This document shows, piece after piece, positions 9,801 through 17,460 of a stretch of DNA of 63,419 bases; the first letter of the stretch is position 1; each line of letters starts with the position of its first letter. The notes below the pieces were generated by a model, which made no database searches, had not been told where the DNA came from, and worked only from the letters and a program-made list of their open reading frames with translations. The translations under genes and the position numbers were made by a program. Origin of the DNA: Candidatus Cloacimonadota bacterium (GTDB lineage Bacteria; Cloacimonadota; Cloacimonadia; Cloacimonadales; Cloacimonadaceae); assembly GCA_023421135.1 (NCBI GenBank), contig JAEZUG010000097.1, forward strand, positions 1 through 63,419, given 5' to 3'.

Positions 9801-12800
9801 TATCATCTCCAGTAGTAAGGGTGCTGATACCGATATTCTGAGGAAGAGCATAGAGTCCCGGGTTGGGCGTGAAGGAAGGAGTGGCAACCTTGAATTGGTA
9901 GGTAGCCTGAGCCACTTCGGAAGGATTCCATCCCGGCATCACGGTCACAGCCTTGACTGTGGCAGGATTCTCTATTCTAACGGTAGGACTATAGAGAAGC
10001 CCCAAAGTTAAAGGATCGTTACCATCAGTTGTGTAATAGATGCTGGATCCAACAACACTGGAATTCATTCCCAGATCAAAACCTTCGTTGTAGATACCTT
10101 CTGCGAAAGTGAAAGTGGGCAGAGGAAGCTTGAATGTGTAGCTGGCTTCCCCAGTGCTTGGAGGCATGGCATCTTTGAAGGCAATGGCTTTTATGGTTGT
10201 GGGCTCATTCAGAATTATGGGAGCACCATAAACCATTCCGGTAGTTGTAGTAGGAATTGATCCATCCAGAGTGTAATGGATTGCGGCACCCTGAGTTGTG
10301 GTGGTAAGCTGCACCGGGATGTCTCCCTCGTAACTTCCGGCAGGAGGCGTGAAGACAATCGGAGCAGTGCTGAAGGTGTAATCTCTGCTCACCACAGAGC
10401 TATCCAACCAATCTGTGCGATAAGCAATGGCTTTTAGGGTTTGATTCGCATTCATGGGGATAGCAACGTTTGTATAGAGGGTTCCAACCGTAGAGCTGGG
10501 ATTCGTTCCATCCAGGGTATAGCGGATCTCAGAGCCAGGGGTTGGCTTGGTGAGTGAGACTTGAATATAGTTGAAGTAGTTACCGCTGGCAAAGTTCACA
10601 ATCGGATCCGTCACTTGCAGATAATACTGAGCTGCAGCAATCGAGGAAGGATTGTGGAAAGCCTTGTAAGCTCTGGCCTTCACCAGGGTATTTTTATTGA
10701 TCAGAATGGGTCCGCCATAGATAAGCGAAGCCTCGGTGGGATCTGTGCCATCCAATGTGTAGTAGATTGTGGCATCAGCAGGTGTTGTGCTGATGGACAG
10801 GTTGAATTCACTACTCAGGATACTGTTGTGAGCCACAGAGAACACAGGAGCTGTGATGGCAGGATTGATCACATAGTTCAGATCAAGCTCCGGAGAAGGA
10901 GTCCAACCCGCACGATAAGCAATCGCTCTCACTCTGGTATTTGTGTTCACAGCAAAAGGACCACCATACAGGTTTGCAGGAATATCCAGAGGATCAGAAC
11001 CATCGGTGGTATAGTATATGGTAGCTCCGGAGTTCTGGTTTGTGAAGCTCACAGAGATGGGATTGGGATAGAGGCCACTGGCATGGCTCACCAAAGGAGG
11101 CAAGACATTCAGAGTATATGTGGCAATAGCAGGATCAGAATCCTGCCAACCGGGCATCGTCGCAAAAGCACGAATGGTGGTTGTCTGCGTCACAGGAATG
11201 GGGCCGCTATAGAGAAGAGCAGGGTTTGCCACAGGCAGGCTGCCATCTGTGGTGAAATAGATATTGGCATCGCTGGGATAGACGCTGATAGCAACGTTCT
11301 GTTCCTGCACATAGGATCCCCCCGCAGGGATGAAGAGCGGCGTGGAAACCTTGCCGTTAATCACATAGGATCCGGTAGCCACTGCACTGTTTATCCAGCC
11401 AGCTTTCACGGCTATTGCTTTAATAACAGTGGATTCTGTTACCAAAATCGGGAAAGCGGGGTCAAACACAGCACTGGTGAGTCCAGGAGCTGTTCCATCG
11501 GTTGTATAGTATATTGTTGCATCTGCTGGTGTTGTGCTGATCGAAACAGATTGCTGAGCAGCATAAACTCCGGGTGCAGGAGCAAAGACGGGAGTTGCCA
11601 CGGTTCCGGTGATGAAATACTCACCACTCAGAATCACGGAATTCAATCCACTTCCGGTGTAGGCTATGGCCTTGATATAGGCATAGTTATTCACAACAAT
11701 CGGTGAATCAGCATCGTAAAGCGTGCCGTTCACAGAGCTGGGATCAGCCGGAACCACTCCGGGAACCGTTGATATCGTATAGCGGATATCTGCTCCAGGG
11801 GTATAGGACAAAATGTAAACATCCTGAGGAGCTGTATAAGTTCCGGGAGGAGGAGTGAATCTGGGGCTGGCAACCGTCGAGACTATCTCATAAAGACCGT
11901 CCAGAATCGGAGTGGGCAACCAGTCGGTCTTGAAGGCTCTGGCTCTTACCAGTGTGGTAGTATTGAGCTGGAAGGGAACTGTGTAAGTCTGCCCGTTGGT
12001 CAAAGTGGGCTCGGTTCCATCCAGGGTCACCCGGATTGTTACGCCGGGATCATCGCTGTGAATGCCGATAATCACAGAGTTCTCATAGGAACCAGGTAGA
12101 TTGGGCAGCGAGAAACTCAAGGGAGACAAAGTACCAGTGATTGTATAGGTCTTGGTCACAGGCTCGCTGGGATTCCAATCCTGCCGGAAAGCTCTGGCTG
12201 TGAGAGTCTTACTCTCTGTGAGCATGATCGGCGAGGAATAGATGGGGCTGGTCTGAGTGGGGATACCGGTACCTTCCACCCAACGGATTGTAGCGTTGGG
12301 ATCACTGTGGTTGATTGTAACTGGGAAGGCTGCATAGTGCATTTCCTCGACCGGACTAAAGGTCGGGGCTTCCAACACTCCAATGAAGTAGATGGAAGTC
12401 ACCACATCGCTGGGAGTCCAATCTGCTTTGAACACTCTGGCCTTGATCACTTTGGTGCCCAGAGGAACAGCTATGGGAGCTGTGTACAGATTATCCGTCT
12501 GAGTAGGATCGGGAGGCATGACGTTGATGTCGTTGGACGTGGTGTAGCGAATCTCTCCACCAGGAGCATAGGTGACAATTGAGACCAACTGCGGTGAGGC
12601 ATAAGCACCACCGGCAGGGTTGAAGATAGGAGGCTGCACCTTTCCGGTTACTGTGTATAGTGCTTCATAAACCGGGCTGGGCTCCAGGAAGCTATGGAAA
12701 GCCCGGGCTTTGATCCTCAGGCTGGAAATATTGTAAGGCTGTAAGACCGGCACCACAATCTGTCCTGAACCAAGATAAAGGGTTGAGGAAGTGGTGGGAT

Positions 12801-15018
12801 CCGGAGGAGCAATGTTGGGATCGGTGGACACAGTATAGAATATCTGTGAGTTCTGAGCCGGGATAGTATTGTTGATCGAAACCAAAACCTGGTTTTGATA
12901 CACCACTCCGGGATTAGGGCTGAAGATAGTTCCATTGCCATAAGTACCAATCACTACCTGACCGTTAATGAGGAATTCAAAGAATTGGACAGCACTGGGT
13001 GCCCAGTTCTCTCTGAAAGCCCGAAAACGGATAATGGTGCTTTGTGTGATAGTAATACTTTGTCCCACATACTCCGTTGAAGCCTCGGTAGGCGTGCTGT
13101 TATCTGTGGTAAAATACAGCCGGGTACCGGGATCAGCGGGGAAAAGCTGAAGATTGGTTACATTGATGGTCAGATCGGCACCCACTGGCAAGACATGCAC
13201 CAGCGGAGCAACGACTTTATCAAAGCTCAGATCATCAATCCTCACCTGTCCTGTAACCTGGAATGATCCTGAGGCTATCGAACTGCTGAGCCAAGTGTCT
13301 TTGTAGGCAATGGCTTTCACATTCAGGATAGTATCCACAGGGATATTCACCGGCCCGGCATAGAGGATGCCCTCTGTCGGGCTTGGGTCAGTTCCATCCA
13401 GAGTATAGCGAATGCTGCTATTGGGAGTGGAGGTGCTGATCACCAATTGTTGGGCACTGGTGTAGATAAAGGGCAGCGGCTGCAGATTGAAGACCGGAGT
13501 CATCACAGTGCCGGTGATCCGGTAGGTCTGAGCAGAATATCCGGATTGACCATAGACCGCATCGTAATACACGGCAGTTATCGTCACCACCACGTCGTCC
13601 ACTCCTTCACTGATCACGATTGGATTGGCGGGATCAAAGAGAAGTGAATTGGTATCCGGCAGGCTACCATCCAAAGTGTAGTAGATGGGAGCATCAGGAC
13701 TCACGGTGGAGAAAAGCCCCACATTGATAGTCTGGGTATAAACCCCACCCGGAATAGTGAATTCCGGACCTGTTGCCATCACATTAACGTTCCATACCAG
13801 AGGAGGCAAAGCTACCGAGCCATCGGAAACAACTGCACTGATTTGGAAAGCACCGGGGAAGTTGAAAGTGTAGTCTATGGAGGAAAGCACATCCAGGGGA
13901 TTTCCCAGGCTGGATGAAGTGGTGTGAGCTATGACCTGATCCAACGGGCTGCCATATTCACTTCCGGTAATTCTCCACTCAAAGTTCATCTCGGTTAACG
14001 GTGGAACCAATCCCAGATAATAATCGTCTTCATCAAAGGCTCTCACAGAGAAGCTCTGGCTGGCGTGTTGGTTTACATTGAGAGTCTGTGCGGCAGGAGT
14101 CCAGCTACGGATCACGGGATCATCATTGACGTTTACAACCTTGAGTACGAAAACGTTCAAACAGGTGTTAAAATCCGGATCTGTATCCAGAAATCCGTTG
14201 ATATTGTTATCCGTATTGGTAATGGCAAACCTCACCTCACCAAAGAAACCCGGACGGGGCGTGAAAGTAACCGTCTTTCCCACATAGGCAGGAGTTTGGG
14301 TGATACTCACGTTATAGGGAGGTTGTTGGGTTTGGGTCACGAAGAAATCGTAGTTGCTGGGGTTAGTCAGATCATCCACGGTTTTAATCAGAGCTATGCC
14401 CTCATAATCCAGAAAGTTGATGGTGAGAGGGGTCTCTTCCTGCATCTCAATCTGATAATGCAGCAGATTGCCAAATTCGTCCAGCACTTGGAACTGAGGG
14501 GGACAGCTTAGAATGATCGGATCATCAACGGGGCTGACCGTGATGCGAACCACAGCAGTGGCATATGCCCTGGAGGGTTCCCGCATTGGGCTATCCGAAA
14601 CACCGATGATCATGGTCTCGCTGCCATACCAGTTCTCCATCCCAGCTTTAATGCTGAAATGCAGCTTCAGGGGGTTGACCGGATCGGTGCTGATATTGAA
14701 TCTTTGTGTAACTGAGTTGTAGAACAAGAATAGCTCTCCCGACCCACTGTACACGACGTGGCTGGCAAAATCTTTGGTCCAGACCTGATCTTCCAAAAAT
14801 GGATCGTCTCCAGGCCTGGGCAGAGGGACAGGAACAGAAGTAGTGCCAAAATCCCAGACGGGGGCACTACGCTCAACTCTACTATTATTCTGTCTGATCA
14901 TTTCGATCACATCTGATGTAATCTCAGACTCTTGCAGTTCATAATAGTTGATTCCTGCACTAAATAACAACGTAACGCTAATTAGCATTAGGAATAGCAT
15001 TAACACCGTTCTCTTCAT
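3802..15018 (-). CDS. Giant T9SS surface protein with 36 chitobiase-C-like (CHB_HEX_C_1) repeats
   Basis: Protein of 3738 residues starting at ATG 15018 with SD AAGGAGA. Order: signal peptide (1-20), an N-terminal region of about 390 residues with cadherin/Ig-like segments (DDPIILSCPP, VNDDPVIRSW), then 36 tandem modules of about 87 residues (about 415-3540), each with a core like IRYTTDGSDPTEASPIYS. A fibronectin-III-like domain (about 3543-3639) and a T9SS type A sorting domain (about 3650-3738, SHAFPNPAVTSTTIRL ... ILKIAVQ-like end) follow. I counted the modules by their DG(T/S)xP cores; a few (numbers 4, 5, 6 and 8) are degenerate. The repeat matches the beta-sandwich found at the C-terminus of chitobiases and in many surface proteins. 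No catalytic domain is visible, so an adhesin or stalk role is likely but inferred. It is first in an operon with PorV- and PorE-like genes. The last modules are Thr/Ser/Pro-rich and highly similar to each other, indicating recent expansion. Confidence 0.85.
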   Translation of the reverse strand: MKRTVLMLFLMLISVTLLFSAGINYYELQESEITSDVIEMIRQNNSRVERSAPVWDFGTTSVPVPLPRPGDDPFLEDQVWTKDFASHVVYSGSGELFLFYNSVTQRFNISTDPVNPLKLHFSIKAGMENWYGSETMIIGVSDSPMREPSRAYATAVVRITVSPVDDPIILSCPPQFQVLDEFGNLLHYQIEMQEETPLTINFLDYEGIALIKTVDDLTNPSNYDFFVTQTQQPPYNVSITQTPAYVGKTVTFTPRPGFFGEVRFAITNTDNNINGFLDTDPDFNTCLNVFVLKVVNVNDDPVIRSWTPAAQTLNVNQHASQSFSVRAFDEDDYYLGLVPPLTEMNFEWRITGSEYGSPLDQVIAHTTSSSLGNPLDVLSSIDYTFNFPGAFQISAVVSDGSVALPPLVWNVNVMATGPEFTIPGGVYTQTINVGLFSTVSPDAPIYYTLDGSLPDTNSLLFDPANPIVISEGVDDVVVTITAVYYDAVYGQSGYSAQTYRITGTVMTPVFNLQPLPFIYTSAQQLVISTSTPNSSIRYTLDGTDPSPTEGILYAGPVNIPVDTILNVKAIAYKDTWLSSSIASGSFQVTGQVRIDDLSFDKVVAPLVHVLPVGADLTINVTNLQLFPADPGTRLYFTTDNSTPTEASTEYVGQSITITQSTIIRFRAFRENWAPSAVQFFEFLINGQVVIGTYGNGTIFSPNPGVVYQNQVLVSINNTIPAQNSQIFYTVSTDPNIAPPDPTTSSTLYLGSGQIVVPVLQPYNISSLRIKARAFHSFLEPSPVYEALYTVTGKVQPPIFNPAGGAYASPQLVSIVTYAPGGEIRYTTSNDINVMPPDPTQTDNLYTAPIAVPLGTKVIKARVFKADWTPSDVVTSIYFIGVLEAPTFSPVEEMHYAAFPVTINHSDPNATIRWVEGTGIPTQTSPIYSSPIMLTESKTLTARAFRQDWNPSEPVTKTYTITGTLSPLSFSLPNLPGSYENSVIIGIHSDDPGVTIRVTLDGTEPTLTNGQTYTVPFQLNTTTLVRARAFKTDWLPTPILDGLYEIVSTVASPRFTPPPGTYTAPQDVYILSYTPGADIRYTISTVPGVVPADPSSVNGTLYDADSPIVVNNYAYIKAIAYTGSGLNSVILSGEYFITGTVATPVFAPAPGVYAAQQSVSISTTPADATIYYTTDGTAPGLTSAVFDPAFPILVTESTVIKAIAVKAGWINSAVATGSYVINGKVSTPLFIPAGGSYVQEQNVAISVYPSDANIYFTTDGSLPVANPALLYSGPIPVTQTTTIRAFATMPGWQDSDPAIATYTLNVLPPLVSHASGLYPNPISVSFTNQNSGATIYYTTDGSDPLDIPANLYGGPFAVNTNTRVRAIAYRAGWTPSPELDLNYVINPAITAPVFSVAHNSILSSEFNLSISTTPADATIYYTLDGTDPTEASLIYGGPILINKNTLVKARAYKAFHNPSSIAAAQYYLQVTDPIVNFASGNYFNYIQVSLTKPTPGSEIRYTLDGTNPSSTVGTLYTNVAIPMNANQTLKAIAYRTDWLDSSVVSRDYTFSTAPIVFTPPAGSYEGDIPVQLTTTTQGAAIHYTLDGSIPTTTTGMVYGAPIILNEPTTIKAIAFKDAMPPSTGEASYTFKLPLPTFTFAEGIYNEGFDLGMNSSVVGSSIYYTTDGNDPLTLGLLYSPTVRIENPATVKAVTVMPGWNPSEVAQATYQFKVATPSFTPNPGLYALPQNIGISTLTTGDDIYYTTDESTPDGTSTQYTAPVLVESGLIVFKAIGKKAGWLDSDIGEAGYIIGSGGPAPSIVETPVLNPAPGLYTTAQFVSISTSTPLATIRYTLDGTDPSPTNGMDYTAAFPLGLETTTTVKAIAYKDGWTNSQMAAGTYIITGTVADVSFNPAGGLYTAAQTIILSTITEGATIRYTTDGTDPVANSPIYNAGIVLSNNSLTIVKARAFKSGWTPSAIGTETYNITGQVTLISPIVDVAPGTYSNPITVSVVATSFPSDAVIRYTTDGSDPTEASPAYSAAFSVGENSSLTLKLKGFKTNWISSETFTAVYNVTGTAQLPVLTFDPLPGTYQTAQMVTVYPAAQPSDAILRYTLDGSEPSEFSPAYSSPISLGLNSTTTIKVKAFKAGWLPSPTISGIYVITGQVVYNSPVFSPAPGIYQTAQNISINTAVPAGAVVHYTLDGSEPDQTSPVYSGSLPLALGTTMTVKTKAYLADWTPSLTHEATYTTTGQVTIQTPVFDPLPGLYTSPQMISVTDQTIPAGAVMRYTTDGSDPTEASPIYSGSFPVNRGETLNLKVRAFAANWLASVIYSGSYTVTGQVTLASPVFTPAAGVYTSIQYVTLNTNSDPVGATLRYTTDGSEPSETSPVYTAAIPVTSQTIKVKAFKTDWLPSITYEASYTITGQVTISAPVFSPAAGTYQTAQNVIVSGVLSPADAVIRYTTDGTDPTLASPVYAGPIAVALNSNLNLKLRAFRTDWIPSVVYSASYVVTGQVQLPAMVFSPIPGTYQTAQSVSLMPASLPATATLRYTLDGSEPTLLSPAYSAPLNLPMNSTTTIRVKAFETDWTPSETVSGTYLITGQVTYNSPVFSPAPGIYQTAQNISINSTYPADAVIRFTTDGSEPDESSAIYSGTISLPLNTSLTIKTKAYLADWTPSDTHTGFYTTTGAVSMELPIFSPAPGLYTSPQNVSINTNTAPAGATLRYTIDGSDPSEASPIYSGAIPVNTGEIVTIRVRAYAANWLPSAIHTGTYTVTGQVSLNSPVFTPAAGIYTTAQMVTLNTSSNPAGATLRFTTDGSEPSETSPVYTSAIAVNNTQTIKVKAFKTDWVPSITYEAAYSITGQVTLSTPLFNPLPGVYQTAQIVNVVGSPNPVDAVIRFTTDGTDPTASSPIYASPFSIGLNSNLTIKLRAFRNDWLPSPVYTGTYTVTGQVQLPAVVFTPAAGIYQTAQSITLNTGTTPAGATLRYTLDGSEPNEMTSPAYTVPIQLPLNSNTTIKVKAFLANWTPSATVTAQYLITGTLAINAPVFDPPAGLYYQAQTVTVNSASQAGAVIRYTLDGTDPTANSPVYSAALNIPQGTTVLKVRAFLANWTSSPVYNAAYQVTGQVALPTPFFSPAPGTYTTAQQVTLNQATVPTGAQIRYTTDGSIPTSTSPLYTGPITVNLNTIRTIRAIAYLTDWLPSEVASATYTITGQAQINGTVFTPGAGLYTTPISVSINTATTPAGATLRYSIDGSEPTVTSPEYSAAIPLMGDNTTTVKVKVFATGWIPSETYSATYVITGRVSIVGDLFDPPAGTYTTAQSVSIIAQIYPTPDEIRYTIDGTEPNATSPIYSAPIDVPLNTQGFEIRAKAYLANWIPSPTISAIYNITGQVALNTPAISPAPGTYTTAQTIVIAAPVLPQAADIRYTLDGTEPTLTSPAYQSPFQLTGNTVTTVKLKGFMTDWIPSPTVTAVYNITGTVAEPVFMQAGGLYAETFDLELTSATEGAEIRYTLDGTDPIASSALYTTPINIPYQSQSLEIKAKAFKTDWVSSAITSQTYSVLRVPISVRAYSYSGYIRVLWNSPLPSRNLDGFKLYRQATGDAGFTPLNNGNLINTFDGGFYYYDDYVIQVNTTYTYRVTAVYNGEESLPSQTTSIEYQAGDLQISDNSHAFPNPAVTSTTIRLVLSRNDNVQVSVTIYDFAGKQIRTLTVPTTNTNQIDILWDLKNSSGTKVARGAYFARIVAIDGANRSERVLKIAVQ
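6228..8850 (-). repeat. Tandem duplication of a five-module cassette (period about 1.31 kb) inside the giant gene
   Basis: Modules 20-24 (about 8850-7540) and 25-29 (about 7540-6230) match one-to-one in order. For example, the string CTGAAGACAGGGCTGTTATA occurs at 7253 and at 8561 (offset 1308), and AGAAGTCTCGCTGGGCTCGC occurs at 6613 and 7921 (offset 1308). Module 30 resembles 20 and 25, and module 19 resembles 24 and 29, so the exact unit boundary is ambiguous. Confidence 0.85.
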
Positions 15019-15558
15019 ACATAATCTCCTTATACTCTAAACACATTCTTTATCTTAATACTGATTTGGGCATTAAGCCCAATCAACCTACATTCCATAT
15101 ACTTATGCGTATCCACTCAAGTTTCGCTTTGAGCCCGCTTTGAAGCAGCGAACCACCCAGCCGGACTGCCGGGATAACCAGACTTAGATACAATAAGCTC
15201 ATAAAAGGCTTTCACGACCTCAATTTTGCCATCAAACCATTATTGTCAATAGTTTTCTTCGCCTTTGCCGCTTACTCTTGATCGTTTTTTTCTACAGAGA
15301 TTGTATGAATTTCTATGCCTCACCAGATAACGCTTTCGGGACTGTTGATACTTTTCCACACTCCCCACAATCCAGCTCAAAAATAAATTTGCGCCGGGTC
15401 AGAAATAGGTGGAATCCGCGACTAATTCTACGACCTCTGAATCTGGTTCAGTTAAGTGCTGTGCGGTTCCTCTTGTCTGCCTCGAGCCAGAATATCACGG
15501 TGGAGAAAAAAAGGCTTGCCAAAAAAAGCCGCTTCAAAACAAATGCACTCAACCGGCT
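15019..15558. other. Divergent spacer between the giant gene and tRNA-Pro
   Basis: No supported gene. The left end must hold the promoter of the giant-gene operon (minus strand); an AT-rich stretch at about 15030-15070 with a small GGGCTTAATGCCC inverted repeat is the only notable motif, and I cannot assign -35/-10 boxes with confidence. Short plus-strand open frames at 15278-15734 overlap the tRNA and are spurious. Confidence 0.5.
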
Positions 15559-15636
15559 CGGGATGTAGCGCAGTCCGGCTAGCGTACTTGAATGGGGTTC
15601 AAGTGGTCGCAGGTTCAAATCCTGTCATCCCGACCA
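15559..15636 (+). tRNA. tRNA-Pro (anticodon GGG), CCA encoded
   Basis: The sequence folds as a cloverleaf: acceptor arms CGGGATG (15559-15565) and CATCCCG (15626-15632), a T-arm with GGTTCAAATCC, and an anticodon stem CTTGA/TCAAG enclosing a seven-base loop ATGGGGT that places GGG at positions 34-36. The discriminator A and encoded CCA follow (15633-15636). A strong terminator lies 14 bases downstream, so it is a single-tRNA unit. Confidence 0.92.
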
Positions 15637-15649
15637 GTTCTTTTTCAGA

Positions 15650-15685
15650 CCGATCAGTTCCAACCGGGACTGATCGGTTTTTTTT
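15650..15685 (+). terminator. Rho-independent terminator of tRNA-Pro
   Basis: A 12-bp stem (CCGATCAGTTCC at 15650-15661 with GGGACTGATCGG at 15666-15677, with one G-T pair) and a four-base loop are followed by eight T (15678-15685). Confidence 0.93.
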
Positions 15686-15820
15686 GTGGCTCAACTTACC
15701 AACCCTACAAATCTTTTATAGTCACCAGGCATAGGTCTGCCCCTGCAGGACTGTGGCTGTAATCTCCCAGCTCCACACCAGCCGAACTTGTCACTCGTCA
15801 CTAACCAGGCACCCATTGGA

Positions 15821-15905
15821 AACGCATCTCATACCCATGTGACACGCATGAGTTTACATGGGTGTCTCATGGGTGTCACATGGGTGTCTCATGCGTGTCG
15901 TCTCA
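15821..15905 (+). repeat. 11-bp-iterated hairpin element, copy 1
   Basis: A conserved half (AACGCATCTCATACCCATG, then TGACACGCATGA) is followed by four head-to-tail 11-bp units at 15857-15900 (CATGGGTGTCT, CATGGGTGTCA, CATGGGTGTCT, CATGCGTGTCG). The conserved half is an inverted, imperfect version of the same units, so the element can fold back on itself. Confidence 0.9.
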
Positions 15906-15936
15906 GTGACAAGTGACAAGTGACAAGTGACAAGTC
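15905..15936 (+). repeat. Heptamer array TGACAAG (4 units)
   Basis: Four consecutive 7-bp units TGACAAG in a spacer. Related 7-bp arrays with other sequences occur elsewhere in the window (27037, 27764, 53171, 62195). Confidence 0.85.
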
Positions 15937-16057
15937 CGGTAAGTGTGTAGCTGGGAGACTGCGGCTCACCTCTGTTCACCATTAACTTTTCACTATTAAC
16001 CTGTAGGGGCAGACCTGTGTGTCTGCCCGCCAGCTCCGGAGGAGCGATATTCTATAG

Positions 16058-16130
16058 CCCGGGGTGGAACGACCGGAATCCCCGAAAAAACGCTTGCGGT
16101 TTTTTTGGGGTGGAGGAGCGGAACCCCGGG
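16058..16130 (+). repeat. Nested hairpin element (outer CCCGGGGT/ACCCCGGG, inner CGCTTGCG core)
   Basis: The outer inverted repeat CCCGGGGT (16058-16065)/ACCCCGGG (16123-16130) encloses an inner imperfect hairpin with the CGCTTGCG core flanked by A- and T-runs, then GGGGTGGAGGAGCGG. A close copy is at 62746-62813, and the inner part alone is inserted at 45502-45543. Confidence 0.85.
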
Positions 16131-16163
16131 TCATACGACGGATAGACAAGATTTATGATTTAA

Positions 16164-16216
16164 TCCCTCACCCCCTGTCATGAACACCGATGTTTTCATG
16201 ACAGGGGGGTGAGGGA
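16164..16216. repeat. Long palindrome, copy 1 (TCCCTCACC/GGTGAGGGA type)
   Basis: Arms TCCCTCACCCCCTGTCATGA and its near-complement TCATGACAGGGGGGTGAGGGA, with small mismatches near the centre. Same subtype as the copies at 38121-38174 and 62846-62901. A reverse-orientation REP-like hairpin follows 31 bases downstream. Confidence 0.9.
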
Positions 16217-16247
16217 TAATGGCTTTAGGATAGACCTACGCCCAGTT

Positions 16248-16295
16248 TGATGGGCTGCCGTTCATCGCTATCAGAGATAATCGCCCCTTCAGGGC
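16248..16295 (-). repeat. REP-like element, reverse orientation, degenerate stem
   Basis: Reverse complement of the conserved block GCCCTGAAGGGGCGATTATC, then CTGATAGCGATG. The GATGGGC stem pairs only imperfectly here (partner GTTCATCG). Confidence 0.75.
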
Positions 16296-16431
16296 TTGCT
16301 TGCCCGCGGCGCCAGCAGTTGGGGTGGGGACGTCCTCGTCGCCACAGAGCTCGAAGAGCTCTCCTGAAGGCGGTACGGCGACCGCCTCTACCAAAGCGTC
16401 AACAGCGCAGCTCAGTTCACTGATATTGTGC

Positions 16432-16461
16432 TTGACATTCTTTGCTAATCTGTAATTATAT
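16432..16461 (+). promoter_or_regulatory. Candidate promoter of the first small barrel gene
   Basis: TTGACA at 16432-16437 and an AT-rich -10 region TAATTATA at 16453-16460. The block TTCACTGATATTG-GCTTGACA is duplicated ahead of the second paralogue, which supports function. Exact -10 placement is uncertain (a Bacteroidota-like TAnnTT reading also fits). Confidence 0.45.
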
Positions 16462-16485
16462 CTGCGAAAGGAAAAAGGAGAATCA

Positions 16486-17178
16486 ATGAAGAACTATGTA
16501 CTGATCACAATTGTCCTGCTGGCGGGAACTTTGCTGCTGGCTCAGGAGAAAGAGACTCCGTTCTATGCTGCCGATCAATCGGTCTTTTTGCTGCCCACGG
16601 CTCATACCATGCCCCGGGGAACTCATGCCCTCACCTCCTTTGAAGTGTTGCTATTGCAATACAGCTTTTCTGCGACTGACCGTCTGCATATCAGTACCGG
16701 GATGGTATTTCCTGTTACTTCCGAGATGTTAAGAACCCTCAGTTTGGGGGCCAAATACCGTTACCTATCCCAAGGCAGGGTCAACAGTGCTGCCTGGGTA
16801 AGCTACAGTCCTGATCCCCAGTTACTTACTGCAGGAAATGTAGTGAGTCTGGATATGGCGAAAACCAGCCTGCACTTTGCTGCAGCACTCTATGCTAATA
16901 CAGAAGAGGGAGAGAGCCGGGTTCTCTTTGGTTTGGGTGGCATCGCAAGTCTCTCAAACCGGGTCAACCTGATGGGCGAAGTGATTATGCTGCCTCAAAC
17001 CGAGTGGATCGAAGAAGATGATATTGAAGAAGTGACTGGATATGAAGGCATTGTTATCCTGGGACTGAGGTTCAAGGGAGAAAGGATCAGTTGGGATCTG
17101 GGCGGAGCCCGTTCCCTGGAGGGGGATCAGGGCGATCTGATCGCTATTCCCTTCCTAAAAGCTACCTTCCTGTTCTGA
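16486..17178 (+). CDS. Secreted small beta-barrel protein, tandem paralogue A
   Basis: Protein of 230 residues with a signal peptide (MKNYVLITIVLLAGTLLLAQ, cleavage about residue 19). The body shows alternating amphipathic strands and ends in a Phe (IPFLKATFLF), as outer-membrane barrels often do. I do not recognise a named family. ATG at 16486 is preceded by SD AAAAAGGAG. The next gene downstream is a clear paralogue of equal length, sharing AGDQSVF/AADQSVF, FYA, LPTA and GAKYRYLS motifs, and the promoter regions are also similar, so a gene-plus-promoter duplication is likely. Function unknown; an envelope location is inferred from signal and composition. Confidence 0.75.
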   Translation: MKNYVLITIVLLAGTLLLAQEKETPFYAADQSVFLLPTAHTMPRGTHALTSFEVLLLQYSFSATDRLHISTGMVFPVTSEMLRTLSLGAKYRYLSQGRVNSAAWVSYSPDPQLLTAGNVVSLDMAKTSLHFAAALYANTEEGESRVLFGLGGIASLSNRVNLMGEVIMLPQTEWIEEDDIEEVTGYEGIVILGLRFKGERISWDLGGARSLEGDQGDLIAIPFLKATFLF

Positions 17179-17205
17179 TCAACTAACTAAGGTTTAGTCT
17201 ATGTT

Positions 17206-17272
17206 TCTGCCTATTCCGAGATTCGGGGTCATCAAGACGGGACGAGGTGAAGCTTTGGGGTGAATTTGCAGA
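17206..17272 (-). repeat. MITE-like 68-nt element, divergent reverse copy
   Basis: Divergent reverse-orientation copy (67 nt) of the element at 27379-27446 and 61873-61940. It begins TCTGCCTATTC and ends TGAATTTGCAGA on the plus strand, and shares the ATTCGGGGTC and AAGCTTTGGGGTG interior. Confidence 0.7.
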
Positions 17273-17406
17273 CCAGGCTTGCGGGCAGACACGCAGGTCT
17301 GCCCCTACAGGACTGTGGCTTTAGTCTCCCAGCTTCACACCTGCCAAACTTGTCACTTGTCACCCGTCACTCGTCACTCACTGTTCACTGTTCACTGATA
17401 TTGAGC

Positions 17407-17438
17407 TTGACATCTGAGACTGCCGGATAATCTTATAC
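17407..17438 (+). promoter_or_regulatory. Candidate promoter of the second small barrel gene
   Basis: TTGACA at 17407-17412 with TAATCTTATAC at 17428-17438. The sequence before it (TTCACTGATATTGAGC) nearly repeats the one upstream of the first paralogue. Confidence 0.42.
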
Positions 17439-17460
17439 AAATGAGATAAGAGGAGCGATA

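Larger units (their letters stand above)
15686..16485. other. Repeat-rich spacer upstream of the tandem barrel genes
   Basis: No gene supported. In order it contains an 11-bp-iterated element (15821-15905), a TGACAAG heptamer array (15905-15936), a copy of a module recurring in several spacers of this window (AGCTGGGAGACTGCGGCTC ... CTGTAGGGGCAGACC), a nested hairpin element (16058-16130), a long palindrome (16164-16216), a REP-like hairpin in reverse orientation (16248-16295) and a promoter candidate (16432-16461). Confidence 0.8.

Noticed and set aside
10561..11706. 381-codon plus-strand frame inside the giant gene
   Set aside because: Antisense of the repeat modules; its Cys/Arg/Ser-rich, repetitive product mirrors the repeats.
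15351..15360. Single DnaA-box-like TTTTCCACA near 15.35 kb, and TGTGGACAA near 62.62 kb
   Set aside because: Isolated and with a mismatch; expected by chance in a window this size.
15278..15734. Two short plus-strand frames over the tRNA region
   Set aside because: They run through tRNA-Pro and its terminator.
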